Shown: positions 16,127 to 26,476 of the stretch, piece by piece
Layout of the letters: the number at the start of each line of letters is the position of its first letter
Position numbering within the stretch: the stretch's first letter is position 1
Assembly: GCA_023432225.1 (NCBI GenBank)
Contig: JAEYUW010000045.1
Location: forward strand, 186,001 to 250,000
Length of the DNA stretch: 64,000 nucleotides
Reading direction: 5' to 3'
Source: Verrucomicrobiota bacterium
GTDB taxonomy: Bacteria; Verrucomicrobiota; Verrucomicrobiia; Opitutales; Opitutaceae
Made by a program: the position numbers and the translations under genes
Notes under the pieces: model-generated
Seen by the model: only the letters and a program-made list of their open reading frames with translations
What the model was told of the DNA's origin: nothing
Database searches by the model: none

Positions 16127-19100
16127 ATGCTGCACCTACCCTCGAGGCTCCGACCCGGAGTTAGCACCGTCGCGTCGCTGTTTGCCGTCCTGCTCGCACA
16201 GCCGGTCATGGCACAACAAGCCGCTCCTGCCGCCCCTGAGCGGCCGTCCGCCACTACGAAGCCGGTCCCCGTTGAAACTGTCCGCGAAGGCGAGACGGCG
16301 AAACAGGACGATACGGTCGTTCTGTCGCCGTTCGTCGTTACCACCAGCAACGACAAGGGCTATTTCGCCGCGAACACCCTCGCGGGTTCGCGCCTGAACA
16401 CGAATCTAGCCGACCTTGGCGCATCCATCTCCGTCATTACGAAGCAGCAGATGGACGACACTGCTTCGACGGACATCAACGACATCTTCCGTTACGAAGT
16501 GAACACGGAAGGTTCGCTGACCTACACGCCTGGCACGCAGAGCTTCCGAAATGACGGTGTGCTCGACGTCATCGCGGGCGGCACGCAAGGCAACGCGGTC
16601 GCCTCCTACACGAACGCCGGCGCTAACCGCGTGCGTGGTCTCGGCTCGCCCAGCGCCGCGATCAATTACTATCCCACGAACGGCTCGTTGCCGTTTGATT
16701 CCTACAACACGCAGTCGGTGGAAATCAGCCGCGGTCCGAACTCGATGCTCTTCGGCCTCGGCAGCCCGGCCGGTATCGCCAACCAGACCACCGCGACGGC
16801 GCTACTTAACCGCAACACCGCGAGTGTTGCGTTCCGCACGGATCAATACGGGTCATTCCGTAGTTCGTTGAATTTCAACAAAGCGATCCTGCACGACAAG
16901 GTCGCGATCTACGGCGCCGCGGTCTACGACGACCGCAAATTCCAGCGCGAGCCTTCCTACGACAAAACTGAGCGCTATTATGGCGCCATCACGGTCAAGC
17001 CGTTCTCGAAGACGACGATCAAAGCGAACATCGAGCGCTACGATAATAAGAACAACCGCCCGAACTCACTCACGCCGCGCGACTACGTCACGCAGTGGAA
17101 TCTCGCGGGCCAGCCGTATTACGACCCGATCTCGCACAAGATTCTCAGCCTGAAGACGGGCGCGACTCTCGGCATGATGGTCAACAATTCCGCGTCTCCC
17201 TTCGCCCAATCGCTGCGCGACTACATCCGCTCGCTGCCGGGCTACGATCCCTCCAAGCGCGGCACGTCGGCCACCGCCTTCAACGGCACCGACACGAACT
17301 TCACCTTCTACAATGGCGTGGCGATCTTCGGTAACGCGAATTGGGGCGTCCCGGCGAATTGGAAAGCCGGCACGCAAGCCAACAACGTTTTGTTCGTCCC
17401 CGGCATCGGTGAGGTCAACCAAGCCCGCAGCATCATGCAGATCGCCGACGGCCAGCTCGTGAACTGGTTCCGTCCGACCTACAATTACCGCTACCTCACG
17501 GGCTTTGGCACCCCCACCAACCCCGCCGCGAATCCTGCCCTTTACCCGGCGGAGTCGGCGATTTGGGCCAACTCGACTTGGGCCGACATTTACACCCGCA
17601 CCTACACCTCGTCGGCCGCATGGACCGCCGCAGGCAACGGCATTCTCGCTTCGAGCTATCGTTATCCGAGCGTTACCGACCAATCGATCTACGATTGGAC
17701 GAGCATCAACCTCAACTCGATGAACTTCGGTTCGGCGAAGAACACGAACTACAACATCGAGATCGAGCAGGAACTGCCGTGGGACCTCCACGCCAGCGGT
17801 GGCTGGTTCCGTCAGGATTTCTCGCAGCGCACCAACTACACGGTCGCGCAACTTAACGTCGCCACGCTCTTCGTTGACACCAACAAGTATCTGCCCGACG
17901 GCACCGCGAATCCTTACTTCGGCAAGCCCTACCTCGAGGACCAAGATCCCGACAGCTACTATAACGCCTCGCTCGACGACCACTACCGTGCGATGCTCGC
18001 GTGGACGCCCGACTTCACCCGCAACAACGGCTGGACCAAGTGGCTCGGTCGTCACCAAGTGCTCGGTCTCTGGTCGCGCGACGAATACATGGCCACCAGC
18101 ATCCGCCAGCGTCTCCACTACATTTCGAGCACGAGTGACATGGGCCGCTACCGGTTCATGAACAACCCGAACAACAACGCGGACGGCACGCCCACGGGTT
18201 GGAACTTCAACAGCACCTCGCTCCGCCGCACTTATTATCTGGCGTCCCCGAGCGACCCGAACGGCGTCGTCACGCGCTCCGCCGGCACCTGGGACCAGAT
18301 GAGCTACACGGGTGACATCAAGGTCTACGATTACGACCAAAGCCGCTTCGTCCCGGTGAACATGACCACGCAGTTCATCGACTTCGACGGCGGCACCGGC
18401 CGCAATCAGCGCCTCGTCGACTCGATCAGCGGTGGCATCACCAGCTACCTCTGGAACAACCGCCTCGTCGCGACGTTCGGCTGGCGCGAGGACAAGTATA
18501 AGGCCCGCGTCACCAATACCGGTCTCCCGGCGGTCAAGGATTCCGCCGGCAACACGCTCGCCCCGGCGATCACCAACGCGCAGAAGTGGGTCAATGGTGT
18601 TTTCCAGCGCGACATGCTCTTCAACCGCTGGGGCCCCTACAACGAGCTCACCGGTCGCACGACGACTCTCGGTGGCGTCCTTCGCCCGTTCCAGAACTGG
18701 AACACGATCGATCGCCGCGCCGAAAACGGCTCGCTCCTGTGGCAGTTCGTCCGCGACTTCGGCATCAGCTTCAACAAGTCGGACAACTTCAATCCGCCCT
18801 CCAGCGCTCTCGGCGACTTCTACGGCAAGGCTCTCGCGAAGCCGGTCGGCGAAGGCAAGGATATCGGTGTTCAGTTCTCGCTCTTCGACAACAAGCTCTT
18901 CGGCCGCGTCACGTGGTTTGAGGCGTCGAACTTGAACGAGAACATCTCGGCCCCGGTCGTCTTCGGCCGCCTCTCGAGCAACATCGATCAAACGCTGTTC
19001 CGCAACTGGGCCCGCACGATCACGCTCATCAACATGGGCCGCGATCCGCGCGATGCCACCAGCTGGGATGCTCCGCTCAGCACCGCGGATGAAAATGCGG

Positions 19101-19966
19101 TCCAAGCCGAAGCGGCCAAGATCTGGAAACTGCCCTACGATTACTACAGCACGTTGCCGTATTCCACGGGCGCGACGCGCAACGCCGAAGCCAAAGGCAT
19201 CGAGGCCGAGATCAACTACAATCCGACCCGCAACTGGACGCTGAAGTTCACCTTCGGTAAGCAGGACACGAAATACGCCAGCGTGCTCAAAGAGTTCACG
19301 CCGTGGGCCGACGAGCGCATGGCAGTCTGGAAGGCGGCGAAAGCGGCGGATTATCTCCTCCCGCAATATCGCTCGCTCGCCACCTACACCACCTCCGGCG
19401 GTCGCGCGGTTGACCTGACGAACTTCTGGAGCTCCTACGGCTATAACAGCGCGGTCTTCCCCGAAAACGCCAACGCGTTCGCGAATCCCGAAGCCAACTG
19501 GAACGGCGTCGTCGTTCCTCAGCTCACGCTCGACCGCGACCTCCAGGGCCAATCGGTGCAAGGTCAGCGCAAGTATCGCTGGTCCTTCCTGACCAACTAC
19601 ACGTTCACGAGCGGCAAGCTCAAGGGCATCACGGTTGGCGGCAGCCAGCGCTGGGAAGACAAGGCCGTCATCGGCTACGCCGGCAAGGCGAGCGGCGTGA
19701 ACAAATACGCCGGTGTGGATGTCCTCGACTACGCGGACGTCACCAAGCCCTATTACGATAGCGCTCACTACTACACCGATCTGTGGATCAGCTACCGCTT
19801 CACCACTTGGAGCAACAAGGTCCGCGCCAAGGTGCAGCTCAACGTTGCCAACGTGTTCGAAAGTGGCAGCCTGCGCGCCGTCGCGGTCAACTACGACGGC
19901 TCGCCCTATTCGTTCCGCATCATCGATCCGCGTCAGTTCACCCTGACGACCACGTTCGACTTCTGA
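16127..19966 (+). CDS. TonB-dependent outer-membrane receptor
   Basis: 1279 residues. Signal peptide M1-A29 (ends VMAQ), followed by a Pro/Ala linker and a TonB-box-like VVLSPFVVTT (64-73) of the type common in Opitutaceae. The plug domain follows (ITKQQMDDTASTDINDIFRY; then RGPNSMLFGLGSPAG), then a long aromatic-rich beta-barrel ending RQFTLTTTFDF with a C-terminal Phe, as expected for BAM recognition. No SusD-like lipoprotein is adjacent. Probable role: energy-dependent import of pectin-derived oligosaccharides, inferred from its neighbours; siderophore uptake is possible but less likely. A strong terminator lies 30 bp downstream, so it is probably monocistronic. Confidence 0.95.
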   Translation: MLHLPSRLRPGVSTVASLFAVLLAQPVMAQQAAPAAPERPSATTKPVPVETVREGETAKQDDTVVLSPFVVTTSNDKGYFAANTLAGSRLNTNLADLGASISVITKQQMDDTASTDINDIFRYEVNTEGSLTYTPGTQSFRNDGVLDVIAGGTQGNAVASYTNAGANRVRGLGSPSAAINYYPTNGSLPFDSYNTQSVEISRGPNSMLFGLGSPAGIANQTTATALLNRNTASVAFRTDQYGSFRSSLNFNKAILHDKVAIYGAAVYDDRKFQREPSYDKTERYYGAITVKPFSKTTIKANIERYDNKNNRPNSLTPRDYVTQWNLAGQPYYDPISHKILSLKTGATLGMMVNNSASPFAQSLRDYIRSLPGYDPSKRGTSATAFNGTDTNFTFYNGVAIFGNANWGVPANWKAGTQANNVLFVPGIGEVNQARSIMQIADGQLVNWFRPTYNYRYLTGFGTPTNPAANPALYPAESAIWANSTWADIYTRTYTSSAAWTAAGNGILASSYRYPSVTDQSIYDWTSINLNSMNFGSAKNTNYNIEIEQELPWDLHASGGWFRQDFSQRTNYTVAQLNVATLFVDTNKYLPDGTANPYFGKPYLEDQDPDSYYNASLDDHYRAMLAWTPDFTRNNGWTKWLGRHQVLGLWSRDEYMATSIRQRLHYISSTSDMGRYRFMNNPNNNADGTPTGWNFNSTSLRRTYYLASPSDPNGVVTRSAGTWDQMSYTGDIKVYDYDQSRFVPVNMTTQFIDFDGGTGRNQRLVDSISGGITSYLWNNRLVATFGWREDKYKARVTNTGLPAVKDSAGNTLAPAITNAQKWVNGVFQRDMLFNRWGPYNELTGRTTTLGGVLRPFQNWNTIDRRAENGSLLWQFVRDFGISFNKSDNFNPPSSALGDFYGKALAKPVGEGKDIGVQFSLFDNKLFGRVTWFEASNLNENISAPVVFGRLSSNIDQTLFRNWARTITLINMGRDPRDATSWDAPLSTADENAVQAEAAKIWKLPYDYYSTLPYSTGATRNAEAKGIEAEINYNPTRNWTLKFTFGKQDTKYASVLKEFTPWADERMAVWKAAKAADYLLPQYRSLATYTTSGGRAVDLTNFWSSYGYNSAVFPENANAFANPEANWNGVVVPQLTLDRDLQGQSVQGQRKYRWSFLTNYTFTSGKLKGITVGGSQRWEDKAVIGYAGKASGVNKYAGVDVLDYADVTKPYYDSAHYYTDLWISYRFTTWSNKVRAKVQLNVANVFESGSLRAVAVNYDGSPYSFRIIDPRQFTLTTTFDF

Positions 19967-19996
19967 TCGATCGCGAAACAGTTCTCTTGAGCATCA

Positions 19997-20024
19997 AGCC
20001 CTCCGGTGTCCCCGGAGGGCTTTT
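19997..20024 (+). terminator. Rho-independent terminator after TonB receptor
   Basis: A 10-bp perfect stem, AGCCCTCCGG (19997-20006) with CCGGAGGGCT (20012-20021), loop TGTCC, followed by TTT. It lies 30 bp after the receptor stop. Confidence 0.9.
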
Positions 20025-20084
20025 CATATTGTTCGGTCGCGAGCTGCGAAGGAGACTGGCACTGCGATGTGCACCGCGAAAATC

Positions 20085-22106
20085 ATGAGCCCTCCTTCCG
20101 CGTTCTCCGCTCCGGCCCTGATGCGCTCGCCAGCCGCGGTCGCGATTATGGTGGGCGCCGCGATCCTCCTCGGCTGGGCGAACACGCTGCATGCACCGTT
20201 CGTCTTCGACGACACCTCGTCGATTGTCGAGAACCGCAGCATTCGGGACCTCGGCTCCTTCGCGTGGCTGCTGCCGCCGCACTCCGCGGGAGAGACCGTC
20301 AGCGGACGTCCCGTGTTGAACTTCACCTTCGCACTCAACTACGCGGTCAGTGGCCTGGACGTGTGGAGCTATCACGTGCTGAACTGGCTGATCCACGCGG
20401 CCGCCGCGCTCACCTTGTGGAGTGTGTTGCGCCGACTGCCCGCCGTCGGCCCCGGAGTGGCGACCGCGACGACGGTCCTGTGGGCGCTGCATCCGTTGCA
20501 GACGGCTGCGGTCAGCTACGTCGTGCAACGTGCCGAGTCGCTCGCGGCCCTGTTCACTTTGCTGACGCTTTACGGCTTCGTGCGCTACGCCGTCGACGCA
20601 GCTCGCCGCTCACGCTGGGCCGTGCTGAGTGTCGGCGCGTGCCTCGCAGGTGTGGGCACCAAGGAGACGGCGGCCGTGGCCCCGCTGCTGGCTCTGCTTT
20701 TCGGCACAGTGTTTTTCTCTTCGGGGCTCGTCGACGCCTGGCGTCGGTTTGGACGACTTCTTGCCACGTTGATGGCCACGTGGTTCGTGCTCGGAGCGTT
20801 GGTTTGGGTGAACCACGGCCGCGGCGGATCGGTCGGTGCGAGTGGGGGCGTGGACGTTTTCACCTACGTGCTCACGCAAGCGTGGGCGGTCGTGCATTAC
20901 CTGCAACTCGCGGTCGTTCCGGTCGGCCTCACGTTCGACTACGGGATGGTGGTCATCGAGCGAGTGACGGCAGTCATTCTTCCCGGCATTTTTCTGCTCG
21001 CGGCGCTCGGAGCCTCGGCCTGGGCGCTCTGGCGCAGGAATGCTGCGGGCGTGGCGGGCGCGGCGTTCTTCCTCCTCCTCGCGCCGAGCTCGAGCATCAT
21101 TCCCGTTGCGACGCAGACGATGGCCGAACACCGCATGTATCTGGCGCTCGCCGCACCGCTGGTGCTGCTTTGCGCCGCAGCGGCGCGAGGTCAGGCGCGT
21201 TTGAACCTCCCGCCGGCTTTTGCGCCGGTGGTTGTGGGGATTGTCGCGAGCGGTCTGACCGTCGCGACTTTCCTTCGCAACGCCGACTATGCTTCCGCGC
21301 GCAACCTCTGGGCCGACACCGTCGCGCAACGTCCGGAAAATCCCCGTGCGCACTACAATCTCGGCCTCGCGCTGCTCGCCGAAGGACGCCGCGATGACGC
21401 CGTGCGTCAATTCGAGCACGCAATCCGTCTCCAGCCCACGCACGCGTTCGCGCATTTTCAGCTCGGCGTGCTGGCGATGAACGACGGTGCGTCGTCCCTG
21501 GCCGTGGAACACTTCACCGCGGCGCTCGCGGCCGATCCGCACTACGTCGACGCGCGCGTGAACCTCGGTCACGTTCTGGCGCGCTCCGGCCGGGCCGAGG
21601 AGGCGATCACGCATTACCGCGCCGCTCTCGCCGAGCAGCCGGCGGCCGATATTCGCACGAGCCTCGCCGCGGTGCTCACGCAACTCGGTCGTCTCGACGA
21701 AGCCGTCCCGCTGCTTCAGCAAGCCTTGGAAAGCGCCCCTGATCTTCCCGAGGTGCACTACCAGTGGGCGCGTTTGTGTGAGCGCGCGGGCGCCCCGAAA
21801 GAAGCCGAAGCCGCTCTGCACACCGCGCTGCGGCTGCGTCCGGATTTCGCCGCCGCGGCACTCGCGTTGGGCAATCTCCTCGGGCGGCAGGGGCGCTACG
21901 CCGAAGCGATCAAAGCCTTCCAAGAGGCCCTGGAGGCGACGCCGGCTGATCATCAGGCGCGCAACAACCTGGCGAACTGTTTCCTCGCCTTGGGCCGATT
22001 CCCCGAGGCGATCGTCGAATACGAACACATCCTGCAAGCTCGACCGAACGACGCGGCGGTGCGCAAGAATCTTGAAATTGCCCGCGCCATGCAGGCGCAA
22101 CGGTGA
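20085..22106 (+). CDS. TMTC-like GT-C membrane protein with TPR repeats
   Basis: 673 residues from MSPPSAFSAP (an upstream in-frame ATG at 20067 would add six). The N-terminal 390 residues contain about ten membrane helices and the FVFDDTSSI motif (FDD at 41-43) typical of the first external loop of TMTC/PMT-type O-mannosyltransferases. The C-terminal part has about eight TPR units (e.g. ARAHYNLGLALLAEG-like NPRAHYNLGLALLAEGRRDD, and HYVDARVNLGHVLARSGRAE). Known TMTC proteins transfer mannose to protein Ser/Thr; many bacterial relatives have unknown function. Its place beside a TonB receptor could be coincidental. Confidence 0.8.
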   Translation: MSPPSAFSAPALMRSPAAVAIMVGAAILLGWANTLHAPFVFDDTSSIVENRSIRDLGSFAWLLPPHSAGETVSGRPVLNFTFALNYAVSGLDVWSYHVLNWLIHAAAALTLWSVLRRLPAVGPGVATATTVLWALHPLQTAAVSYVVQRAESLAALFTLLTLYGFVRYAVDAARRSRWAVLSVGACLAGVGTKETAAVAPLLALLFGTVFFSSGLVDAWRRFGRLLATLMATWFVLGALVWVNHGRGGSVGASGGVDVFTYVLTQAWAVVHYLQLAVVPVGLTFDYGMVVIERVTAVILPGIFLLAALGASAWALWRRNAAGVAGAAFFLLLAPSSSIIPVATQTMAEHRMYLALAAPLVLLCAAAARGQARLNLPPAFAPVVVGIVASGLTVATFLRNADYASARNLWADTVAQRPENPRAHYNLGLALLAEGRRDDAVRQFEHAIRLQPTHAFAHFQLGVLAMNDGASSLAVEHFTAALAADPHYVDARVNLGHVLARSGRAEEAITHYRAALAEQPAADIRTSLAAVLTQLGRLDEAVPLLQQALESAPDLPEVHYQWARLCERAGAPKEAEAALHTALRLRPDFAAAALALGNLLGRQGRYAEAIKAFQEALEATPADHQARNNLANCFLALGRFPEAIVEYEHILQARPNDAAVRKNLEIARAMQAQR

Positions 22107-22186
22107 TGCGGTTCGCGACTGAACTGTCCGTCTCTCCTCGATTTGTCGCACTCGCGAGCCACGTCTTTCATCTTCCCAGTTATCCC

Positions 22187-23158
22187 ATGAATTTGCTCCG
22201 CACCCTCGCTCTCTGCGGGTTCTCGCTTTGCGCCGGTGTCGTTGTCCCGGCGGCAAGCGATGCCTACCTGTTTGCTTACTTCACGCGCAATGGCGAAGAC
22301 GGCTTGCATCTGGCGACGAGCGCCGACGGCTACACGTGGGAGAAGCTTGCGGGCGGCGCCAGCGTGCTACGTCCAACGGTGGGGTCGAAGGAAAGGCTGA
22401 TGCGCGATCCCTCCATCGCGCGCGGGCCCGATGGCACCTTCCACCTGGTATGGACCTCCGGCTGGTGGGAGCGCGGCATCGGCTACGCGTCGACGAAAGA
22501 CTTCATCCATTGGAGCGAGCCAAGGGAGATTCCGGTGATGGCGCACGAGCCCACCGCGCGAAACGCTTGGGCGCCGGAGATCATTTGGGACCCGGATCGA
22601 GCCGAGTTTCTCATCTTCTGGGCCACGACCATTCCCGGGCGTTTCACTGCCGAAGCGGGCAAATCCGAGGATGGGCTGGATCACCGGATCTATTTCACTG
22701 CGACAAAGGACTTCACCAACTTCACGCGTGCCGAAGTGCTGCTCGATCCCGGTTTCAGTTGTATCGATGCGACGCTGCTCAAGGTCGATCGCGAGTGGCA
22801 CCTGTTCGTGAAAGACGAAACACGGTTCCCGACGCCCGCGAAGAATTTTCTGCACGCTCGCGCGACGAGCGCGCGCGGCCCATTCACGCAACTGTCCGCG
22901 CCGTTCTCGCCTTCGGGCCTGTGGGTCGAAGGTCCGTCCGTCGTGCGCATCGGTCAGGAGTTCTTGCTCTACTTCGACGCCTACACGACAAAGCACTACG
23001 GCGTGCTCCGTTCCCGCGATCTCACGCACTGGGAGGATGCGACGCCACAACTCCACCTTCCCGACGAAGGCACGCCGCTGCGCCCGCGACACGGGACCGT
23101 TATCGCCGTGCCGCGCCAAATCGTCAGCGACCTGCAGGCGCTGCGTCCGGCGCCGTAA
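22187..23158 (+). CDS. GH43-like five-bladed beta-propeller glycosidase
   Basis: 323 residues from MNLLRTLALC with a Sec signal peptide (hydrophobic to about residue 24). Propeller repeats are visible as GLHLATSADGYTWEK, MRDPSIARGPDGTFHLVWTS, NAWAPEIIWDPDRAEFLIFW and GPSVVRIGQEFLLYFDAY. The Asp in RDPS and Glu in EGPSV/APEI fit the GH43 base and acid. Likely an arabinofuranosidase or arabinanase acting in the periplasm or at the surface. The last 35 bp overlap the convergent DUF6250 gene. Confidence 0.85.
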   Translation: MNLLRTLALCGFSLCAGVVVPAASDAYLFAYFTRNGEDGLHLATSADGYTWEKLAGGASVLRPTVGSKERLMRDPSIARGPDGTFHLVWTSGWWERGIGYASTKDFIHWSEPREIPVMAHEPTARNAWAPEIIWDPDRAEFLIFWATTIPGRFTAEAGKSEDGLDHRIYFTATKDFTNFTRAEVLLDPGFSCIDATLLKVDREWHLFVKDETRFPTPAKNFLHARATSARGPFTQLSAPFSPSGLWVEGPSVVRIGQEFLLYFDAYTTKHYGVLRSRDLTHWEDATPQLHLPDEGTPLRPRHGTVIAVPRQIVSDLQALRPAP

Positions 23159-23810
23159 CCTGAAAGTCCGCGATCTCGATCCGGCTATGCACCGTCCGAA
23201 ATCCAAACCAGCCTTCGCGCAGCGGCTGCGGATCGGTGAAATCGAACAGCACCTCGCCGTCGCGCGCCCAGCGCACCCGTCCGTCCGCGCTCACACTGAT
23301 TTCAATGGTGTAAGAGTGGTCACCGGCGAGCAGGAAGCGCTGGTCGCGCAAGTCGTGCTCGGAGCGCAGCGGTTTCGCACCGGTGCCGTCGTAGCGGCGA
23401 AAACGCGTCGTCGTGTTCTCGTTACCGCCGTAGCCGACGTAGTAGGTCGCCAGCCGATCATAGTCGGCGAACTTGCCCGTGCGCTGTGTTGCATTCTCGA
23501 TCAACGTGCCGGGATGCGCCGGATCGCTGGCCATCCAGAAACAATTCAGGTCCGACACGCGGCTGCGCGAGCTGACCGTGGCGCGATAACGAATCGTCAC
23601 CGGCGCACGAAGCTTCTCCCGGAACCAAACGGTGCATCCCTCGGCGTCCTCGATCACCAAGCGGCTCTTCTCCACGCTGACGCGGCCTCCTGCCGCCTGT
23701 TCGACGGCCCAGCGTGCAAGTCCGTGCGAAAAATCGTCCGCGTGCAGCACTCGTTCGCCGGCGGCACACGAAATCGTCAGCAACAGATACACCAGCCATC
23801 CCGTTTTCAT
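23124..23810 (-). CDS. DUF6250 domain secreted protein
   Basis: 228 residues from MKTGWLVYLL with a signal peptide ending near CAAG. The body has the DUF6250 pattern (DDFSHGLARWAVE, SDLNCFWMASDP, YYVGYGGNENTTTRFRRY), a predicted jelly-roll-like fold common in Bacteroidota and Verrucomicrobiota rhamnogalacturonan loci. Enzymatic activity has not been established here; carbohydrate binding or lyase-like roles are possible. It lies on the opposite strand between GH43 and GH2. Confidence 0.85.
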   Translation of the reverse strand: MKTGWLVYLLLTISCAAGERVLHADDFSHGLARWAVEQAAGGRVSVEKSRLVIEDAEGCTVWFREKLRAPVTIRYRATVSSRSRVSDLNCFWMASDPAHPGTLIENATQRTGKFADYDRLATYYVGYGGNENTTTRFRRYDGTGAKPLRSEHDLRDQRFLLAGDHSYTIEISVSADGRVRWARDGEVLFDFTDPQPLREGWFGFRTVHSRIEIADFQVTAPDAAPAGR

Positions 23811-23857
23811 CGCGTCAGCGAAAGCGCGCACGCGTAGCAACGCCAACCGTTTTTCTC

Positions 23858-26476
23858 ATGAAACTGATTCGTCACGTCCTTCTCGCCAGCCTCGTGGCGA
23901 TCGTCGCCGCCGCCAGTGAGTCGCCGCGCGAGCGGCTGCCGTTCAACGACGGATGGAGATTCCTGCGCCACGACCAGCCCGGCATCGGCGGCTCGCTCGA
24001 CTACGAGCGCGTTCGCCTCTGGGTGCTGCCGACCGGCGACGAACTCTTGAATTACCAGCCCGCGCCGCGCGCGAGAGAAAAGGGGACGATCGGTGGCGGT
24101 CATCCCGTTCAATACGCCCGGCCGGATTTCGACGACAGCACCTGGCGTGCGGTCACGCTGCCGCACGACTGGGCGATCGAAGGGCCGTTTCAGCAGGAGC
24201 TCTCCGGTGACACCGGCAAACTGCCTTACATGGGCGTCGGCTGGTATCGGAAAAAATTCCCGCTGCCGGCCGCTGATGCGGGGCGCCGCATCCACCTGGA
24301 GCTCGATGGCGCGATGTCCTACGCGCTCGTCTGGTGCAATGGCGAGTTCGTCGGCGGCTGGCCGTATGGCTACACTTCCTGGCGCGTCGATCTCACGCGC
24401 TTCCTCAAGCCCGGTGCCGAGAACACCCTCGCGATTCGCCTCGATAACCCGCGCGAATCGTCGCGGTGGTATCCCGGCGCCGGCCTCTACCGCAATGTCT
24501 GGCTCTCGAAGACCGGTGACGTCTCGGTCGCACGCTGGGGCGTTGCCGTGGCGACGCCGCGCGTGAGCGCTGAGTCCGCCCTCGTGCACGTCGCGGTCAC
24601 GCTCGACAACCTGACTCGCGAGACCGCCGAGGTGCAGGCGAGCGTCCGGCTTTTCGCCGCCGACGCCGAGGGCCGCGCGGTAGGCGAGCCGGTCGCCGAG
24701 AGCGGCGCGCAGACCGCGCGTTTGCCGGCCGGTCGCCAGGCGAACGTCGCGCACGCGCTCAAGGTAACGTCGCCCAAGCGCTGGAGCCTGCGCGAACGCC
24801 ATCGCTACGTTGCGGAGACGCGCGTCGTGCGTGATGGCAAGGTGATCGACGTCGTGCGCACGCCGTTTGGCATTCGTTCGATCGAAATTACCACCGATCG
24901 AGGTTTCCTGCTCAATGGCGAGCAGGTGCCGCTCTACGGCGTGTGCAATCACCACGACCTCGGCGCGCTCGGCGCCGCGATCAACGTCCGCGCGCTCGAG
25001 CGCCAGCTGGAAATTCTTCAGGCGATGGGCTGCAATGCGATTCGCACGAGCCACAACCCGCCGGCGCCGGAGTTGCTCGAACTGTGTGATCGCATGGGCT
25101 TCGTCGTCATGGTGGAGGCCTTCGATGCTTGGCGTTTCGGCAAGAAGCGCGACGACTACAGCCGCGTCTTTGACGACTGGCACGAGAAGGATCTGCGCGC
25201 CATGGTGCGGCGCGATCGCAATCACCCGTCCGTCGTGCAGTGGAGCATCGGCAACGAAGTCCGTGAGATCTTCGAGCCCGATGGCTGGAAACTCGGCGCG
25301 CATCTCGCTGCGATCGTGCGCGAGGAAGACCGCACGCGTCCGGTCGTGATGGGGCTCCACAACGTCAACGCGCCCTACATGGGCTTCCAGGACGTGCTCG
25401 ACGTCATCGGCTACAACTACAAGCCGGAGGACTACGCGAAGGTCCGTGCGCGCTACCCGCACGTCGTGCTGATGGGCGCAGAGACGGCGTCGACGATCAG
25501 CTCGCGCGGCGAGTATTTTTTCCCGGTCTCCGACGACAAGCTCGAGGGCCGTTCTGATTTCCAAGTGAGCAGTTACGATCTGTCCGCGCCGCGCTGGGCC
25601 TTCCCGCCGGATGTGGAATGGAAGGGCCTCGACACCACGCCGGGCATTTTGGGCGAGTTCGTCTGGACCGGTTTCGACTACCTTGGCGAGCCGACGCCGT
25701 TCAATGCCGACGCCACGAACGTGCTGAACTTTGCCGACGCCGCCGCGCGCGAACGCGCCGCGAAGGAACTCGCCGAACTCGGCAAGATCCGCGTGCCGTC
25801 GCGCAGCAGCTATTTCGGCATCATCGATCTCGCCGGCTTTCCGAAGGATCGCTTCTACCTCTACCAAGCGCGCTGGCGGCCCGAGCTGCGCATGGCGCAC
25901 ATTCTGCCGCATTGGAACTGGCCGGAGCGGGTGGGGGAGGTGACGCCAGTGCACGTCTACACGAGCGGCGACGAAGCGGAGCTGTTCCTCAACGGCCATT
26001 CGCTCGGTCGGAAAAAGCGCGGCGCAGTCGAATACCGCTTCCGCTGGGACGACGTGAAGTATCAGCCGGGCGAACTGAAGGTCGTTACCTACAAGAACGG
26101 CCAGCCGTGGGCCGAAGCCGTGACGCGCACCACCGGCGCTGCCGCTGCCGTTCGCCTCAAAGCCGACCGCACCACGCTCCGCGCCGATGGGAAGGACCTC
26201 GTGTTTGTCACCGCAGAAATCGTCGACGCGGCGGGCCTCGTTGTGCCGCGTTCAAAGCCGTTGCTGAAATTCGTCGTCAGCGGCCCGGCGGATCTCGTCG
26301 CCACCGACAACGGTGACGCGACCAGTCATGTTTCTTTCCAGAGCCCCGAGCGCGCCTCGTTCAACGGTCTTGCGCTCGTCGTTGTCCGTCCTCGCGCCGG
26401 AGCGGGCGGGCCGATCAAAATCAGCGTCGCCTCCGAGGGCCTTGCGCCCGCCACCATCGAAGTTACCGCCCAATGA
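23858..26476 (+). CDS. GH2 family beta-galactosidase-like enzyme
   Basis: 872 residues with a signal peptide (MKLIRHVLLASLVAIVAAAS). Domains in order: sugar-binding jelly roll (LPFNDGWRFL... TLPHDWAIEGPF... GWYRKKF), immunoglobulin-like domain, TIM barrel from about 365 (GVCNHHDLGALG), then two C-terminal beta domains. Acid/base Glu is E467 in WSIGNEV and the nucleophile E542 in MGAETAS. The stop overlaps the next ATG by 4 bp (ATGA), so translation is coupled to the acetylesterase gene. Likely removes beta-linked galactose from pectic side chains; beta-glucuronidase or beta-mannosidase specificity cannot be excluded. Confidence 0.92.
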   Translation: MKLIRHVLLASLVAIVAAASESPRERLPFNDGWRFLRHDQPGIGGSLDYERVRLWVLPTGDELLNYQPAPRAREKGTIGGGHPVQYARPDFDDSTWRAVTLPHDWAIEGPFQQELSGDTGKLPYMGVGWYRKKFPLPAADAGRRIHLELDGAMSYALVWCNGEFVGGWPYGYTSWRVDLTRFLKPGAENTLAIRLDNPRESSRWYPGAGLYRNVWLSKTGDVSVARWGVAVATPRVSAESALVHVAVTLDNLTRETAEVQASVRLFAADAEGRAVGEPVAESGAQTARLPAGRQANVAHALKVTSPKRWSLRERHRYVAETRVVRDGKVIDVVRTPFGIRSIEITTDRGFLLNGEQVPLYGVCNHHDLGALGAAINVRALERQLEILQAMGCNAIRTSHNPPAPELLELCDRMGFVVMVEAFDAWRFGKKRDDYSRVFDDWHEKDLRAMVRRDRNHPSVVQWSIGNEVREIFEPDGWKLGAHLAAIVREEDRTRPVVMGLHNVNAPYMGFQDVLDVIGYNYKPEDYAKVRARYPHVVLMGAETASTISSRGEYFFPVSDDKLEGRSDFQVSSYDLSAPRWAFPPDVEWKGLDTTPGILGEFVWTGFDYLGEPTPFNADATNVLNFADAAARERAAKELAELGKIRVPSRSSYFGIIDLAGFPKDRFYLYQARWRPELRMAHILPHWNWPERVGEVTPVHVYTSGDEAELFLNGHSLGRKKRGAVEYRFRWDDVKYQPGELKVVTYKNGQPWAEAVTRTTGAAAAVRLKADRTTLRADGKDLVFVTAEIVDAAGLVVPRSKPLLKFVVSGPADLVATDNGDATSHVSFQSPERASFNGLALVVVRPRAGAGGPIKISVASEGLAPATIEVTAQ

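Noticed and set aside
17066..19768. A 900-codon open frame antisense to the TonB receptor
   Set aside because: It is Arg/Ala/Val-rich with no family-like segments and mirrors the codon bias of the receptor; a shadow frame of GC-rich DNA.
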